A stretch of DNA of 7,377 nt from DATHVI01 sp035461385 (GTDB taxonomy: Bacteria > Actinomycetota > Thermoleophilia > Solirubrobacterales > 70-9), in assembly GCA_035461385.1 (NCBI GenBank), contig DATHVI010000057.1, positions 1 through 7,377 on the forward strand. Direction: 5' to 3'. The notes under the pieces were generated by a model, which was not told the origin of the DNA, did not search any database, and saw nothing but the letters and a program-made list of their open reading frames with translations. This document shows, in pieces, positions 4,984-7,377 of the stretch; the stretch's first letter is position 1, and every line of letters starts with the position of its first letter. The position numbers were made by a program, and so were the translations under genes.

Positions 4984-7250
4984 GTCCCGTGGCGGCCTCG
5001 CTTGCCCGCTTGGCGACGTTCGCCGCGCTTGCGGCGTTCGCGACCGCGCACTGGGCGATGCTCGTTGCGCCGGCCCCGGGGTGGCGGCTCGCGCTCTGCG
5101 TCGTTATCGCCCTCGCCGGCGCGGCGGGGCTCGAGGTGATCGCTCGCAGCGGCCTGCGCCGCGGGCAGCGGGCGCTCGCGGCGGGCGCCTGCGCCCTCGC
5201 GGTCGCCGTCCTCGCCCTCGCGGCGATGGGGATCGCGCCGCGACTCGTCTGGCCGGGAGGCTGGGGGGAGCTCGCCGCCGGCCTCGACTCGGGCCTCGCC
5301 GGCCTCGCCGGAGACATCGAGTACCCCTACCGGGAGGACAACGAGTGGTCGCGGCTCGCGATCCTCGCCGTCGCCCCGGTCGCGCTGGTCGCCGCCGCGG
5401 CGGCGACCTTCTGGCCCGCGGGCGAGCCGGGCCGCCGGGTGGGCGGGCTCACCGGGCTCGCGATCCTGCTGGCCCTGTTCACAACCGCAACCGCCGCGAC
5501 CTCGCCCGAAGCGCCGCTCCTGCGGGGTGCGGCCCTGCTGGTGCTCGTCGCCGCCTGGCTCTGGCTGCCGAGGCTGCGCCGGCGGGAGGCGCTCGTCGCG
5601 ACCGCGCTGGTCGCCGCCGCAGGGGCCCTGGCGGTTCCGGCGGCGGCGCAGCTCCGCGCCGAGGATCCCTGGCTCGACTATCGCAGCTGGACGCTGCGCG
5701 GCCCGGAGGGGACGACGTATCGCTGGGATCACTCCTACGGGCCGATCGACTGGCCCCGTGACGGGACCCTGATGTTCTCGGTGCACAGCGAGGACCCCCA
5801 CTACTGGAAGACGGTCGTCCTCGACCGCTTCGACGGGGTCCGCTGGACGCGCTCGACGCAGAGCTCGCTCGGCGCCCGCGACGTCTCCGACACCGCTACG
5901 GAGGAGCTGCCGCTCGGCGGCGACCAGCGGTGGCTGACCGAGTTCGCGGTCACGATTGGCGATCTCGAGAGCGAAGTCGTAATCGGCGCCGGCCTGCCGA
6001 CCCGGGTGCTCGGAGTCGACGGCGCGCAAACCGCCCCCGACGGGACCACGGTCACGCTCGGCGACCCGCTGCGGCCCGGAGACTTCTACCGGGTCCGCGC
6101 CTACGTCCCCGACCCGACCGCGGAGGAGCTCCGCACCGCGGCGCAGAGCTACCCGGAGGAGTTCGTCAACCACACCACGATCGACCTCCCGCCCGAACGG
6201 CTCGAGGGAGGCGCCCGGCTCGAGCCGGAGACCATCACCGTGCCCCTGCGGCGGGTGCTTCTGCGCGAGCGCGAGCCGATCGACCCGCTCCAGAGGAAGC
6301 GGATCGAACGCTCGGCATACGGGCGGGTGTTCGCTCTCGCCCGCGAGCTCACCGCCGGCCAGGACACTACCTACGACGCGGTCTTCGCGATCGAGGACCA
6401 CCTGCGCAACGAGTATCAGTACAGCGAGTCCCCGCCGCAGCGCGAGTACCCGCTCGTCTCGTTCCTGTTCGAAGACCGGCGTGGCTACTGCCAGCAGTTC
6501 TCCGGAGCGATGGCGCTGATGCTGCGGATGGTCGGTATCCCGGCCCGGGTGGCGAGCGGGTTCGCCCCCGGCTCGCGTGATGATGAGGATGGCCCGTTCC
6601 GGGTCGAGGACTTCGACGCCCACTCCTGGGTCGAGGTCTACTTCAGCGGCATCGGCTGGGTCGCGTTTGATCCGACGCCTTCCGCCGCCCCCGTGCGCTC
6701 CCAGCAGAGCCCGACGTACCCGACCGCCGCGGTCGATCGCCAACCGTCGGGCGGAACCACCGAAGCCGGTGAGGTCGACGGGGCCGAGCTGGCGCTGCCG
6801 GGGCCGGGCGCGGGTGGCTCGGGCGGCGGGTCGGGAAGCGCGACTGGGCTGCTCGTCGTGCCGGCCGTCCTGCTCGCGATGCTCGCTGCGGCGATCGTCC
6901 TCGTCGCCCTCCGCTCCCGCCGCCACCGCCGCCTCGATCCCGGCGTCGCCGCCGAGGCGCAGATCGACGAGCTCGCGGCGGCGCTCGAGCGCTTCGGCTG
7001 GAGGACGTCGGGTGGCACCACCCTGCTCGGACTCGAGCGTCGGCTGCGCCGCTCGCGCCGGCGCGTGAGCGCCCGCTACATCGGGGCGCTGCGGGCAAGC
7101 CGCTACGCGAACGGAGCCACGCGCCTGCCGAGGCTCGCCGAGCGCCGGGCCCTGCGCCGCGAGCTCGCCTCGGCGCACGGCCTCCGGGGCAGGCTGCTGG
7201 CGCTGATCGTGATCCCCCCGGGCGGGCCCCGGATCCCGAGACGGACCTGA
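4980..7250 (+). CDS. TgpA-like membrane transglutaminase (DUF3488, transglutaminase core, DUF4129-like)
   Basis: This 756-residue protein has an N-terminal block of about seven hydrophobic segments between residues 8 and 222, the DUF3488/TgpA-type part. A large soluble region (about 223-620) carries the transglutaminase-like core with an intact Cys-His-Asp triad: C504 in RRGYCQQFSGAMALMLR, H548 in DFDAHSWVEVYF and D564 in WVAFDPTPS. A Gly/Ser-rich linker (607-622) leads to a final membrane helix (about 623-644). After that come basic residues and a DUF4129-like segment (about 655-712: IDELAAALERFGWRT and a basic SRRRVSARYIGALRASRY). With one helix after it, the catalytic domain is expected outside the membrane and the C-terminus inside. 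The family probably acts as a thiol transferase or protease in the cell envelope; substrates are unknown. The ATG overlaps the DUF58 stop as ATGA and has a good ribosome binding site. The C-terminal 40 residues are Arg-rich and not recognised. Confidence 0.94.
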   Translation: MSPVAASLARLATFAALAAFATAHWAMLVAPAPGWRLALCVVIALAGAAGLEVIARSGLRRGQRALAAGACALAVAVLALAAMGIAPRLVWPGGWGELAAGLDSGLAGLAGDIEYPYREDNEWSRLAILAVAPVALVAAAAATFWPAGEPGRRVGGLTGLAILLALFTTATAATSPEAPLLRGAALLVLVAAWLWLPRLRRREALVATALVAAAGALAVPAAAQLRAEDPWLDYRSWTLRGPEGTTYRWDHSYGPIDWPRDGTLMFSVHSEDPHYWKTVVLDRFDGVRWTRSTQSSLGARDVSDTATEELPLGGDQRWLTEFAVTIGDLESEVVIGAGLPTRVLGVDGAQTAPDGTTVTLGDPLRPGDFYRVRAYVPDPTAEELRTAAQSYPEEFVNHTTIDLPPERLEGGARLEPETITVPLRRVLLREREPIDPLQRKRIERSAYGRVFALARELTAGQDTTYDAVFAIEDHLRNEYQYSESPPQREYPLVSFLFEDRRGYCQQFSGAMALMLRMVGIPARVASGFAPGSRDDEDGPFRVEDFDAHSWVEVYFSGIGWVAFDPTPSAAPVRSQQSPTYPTAAVDRQPSGGTTEAGEVDGAELALPGPGAGGSGGGSGSATGLLVVPAVLLAMLAAAIVLVALRSRRHRRLDPGVAAEAQIDELAAALERFGWRTSGGTTLLGLERRLRRSRRRVSARYIGALRASRYANGATRLPRLAERRALRRELASAHGLRGRLLALIVIPPGGPRIPRRT

Positions 7251-7262
7251 GCAGCGCGCCGC

Positions 7263-7377
7263 GTGCGAGCGCCGGAACGCGACTCTCATCGCCCGTCGGG
7301 GTCATCCGGAGCCCGGACCGGAGCCGACCCGTGGTGGCGGGACGCGGTCGTCTACCAGGTGTATCCGCGGTCGTTCC
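7263..7377 (+). CDS. N-terminus of a GH13 alpha-glucosidase/alpha-amylase-family enzyme (partial, runs off the right edge)
   Basis: In the same frame as the transglutaminase gene, after its TGA, the DNA encodes DPWWRDAVVYQVYPRSF at 7326-7376. This is the hallmark start of the (beta/alpha)8 domain of GH13 enzymes such as oligo-1,6-glucosidase and alpha-glucosidase, where 'WW+.AVIYQ+YPRSF' precedes 'DSNGDGIGDL'. Trehalose synthases usually read 'YQ(L/V)H.RAF' here, so alpha-glucosidase fits better. The only in-frame ATG, GTG or TTG between the previous stop and this motif is GTG 7263, which gives a 21-residue polar leader starting MRAPERDSHRPSG before DPWW. No clear Shine-Dalgarno is seen. The gene begins 12 bases after the transglutaminase stop, so it is probably co-transcribed, perhaps by translational reinitiation. 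Catalytic residues and substrate specificity lie outside the window. Confidence 0.85.
   Translation, partial: MRAPERDSHRPSGSSGARTGADPWWRDAVVYQVYPRSF

Noticed and set aside
4458..7289. A second minus-strand reading frame open for about 940 codons
   Set aside because: It is antisense to the DUF58 and transglutaminase genes and its product is Arg/Gly/Glu-rich with no recognisable domain. Scarcity of stops at high GC explains it.

Overview
The window is very GC-rich chromosomal DNA, with G or C at nearly every third codon position. It has several GTG starts and few Shine-Dalgarno sequences. Together with the protein types this suggests a high-GC actinobacterium, perhaps of the Thermoleophilia/Solirubrobacterales kind. 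The lineage is an inference from style and cannot be proved from this sequence alone. No rRNA, tRNA, CRISPR array, insertion sequence or phage gene is visible, and no stretch over 300 bases lacks a gene.

Left part (1-1624). The first 66 bases hold the start of a leftward gene that looks like an alpha/beta hydrolase and runs off the edge. Diverging from it is a calcineurin-like metallophosphoesterase with all its metal-binding motifs (196-1323). Facing that gene tail to tail is the C-terminal half of a DoxX-family membrane protein on the minus strand (1342 to about 1560). Its N-terminal half is missing, so it is called a pseudogene. The homology stops about 60 bases before the divergent start of a CPA2/Kef-type cation:proton antiporter (1624-2793).

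Right part (2899-7377). This is a tight forward cluster: a MoxR AAA+ ATPase, a DUF58 protein 3 bases later, and a TgpA-like membrane transglutaminase that overlaps DUF58 by 4 bases (ATGA). The start of a GH13 alpha-glucosidase follows 12 bases after the transglutaminase stop and is cut by the window edge. MoxR, DUF58 and transglutaminase genes are a widely recurring trio. The usual reading is that a cytoplasmic MoxR chaperone-type ATPase and a membrane-anchored DUF58 protein assist or control a membrane protein with an extracytoplasmic transglutaminase-like domain. Its true substrate is generally unknown.

I see no clearly new system here. The points most worth checking are the truncated DoxX gene and its breakpoint, the GH13 gene apparently attached to the MoxR cluster, a G-quadruplex-capable tract directly before the MoxR start, the missing metal-site residues in DUF58, and the long insertion in the phosphoesterase.
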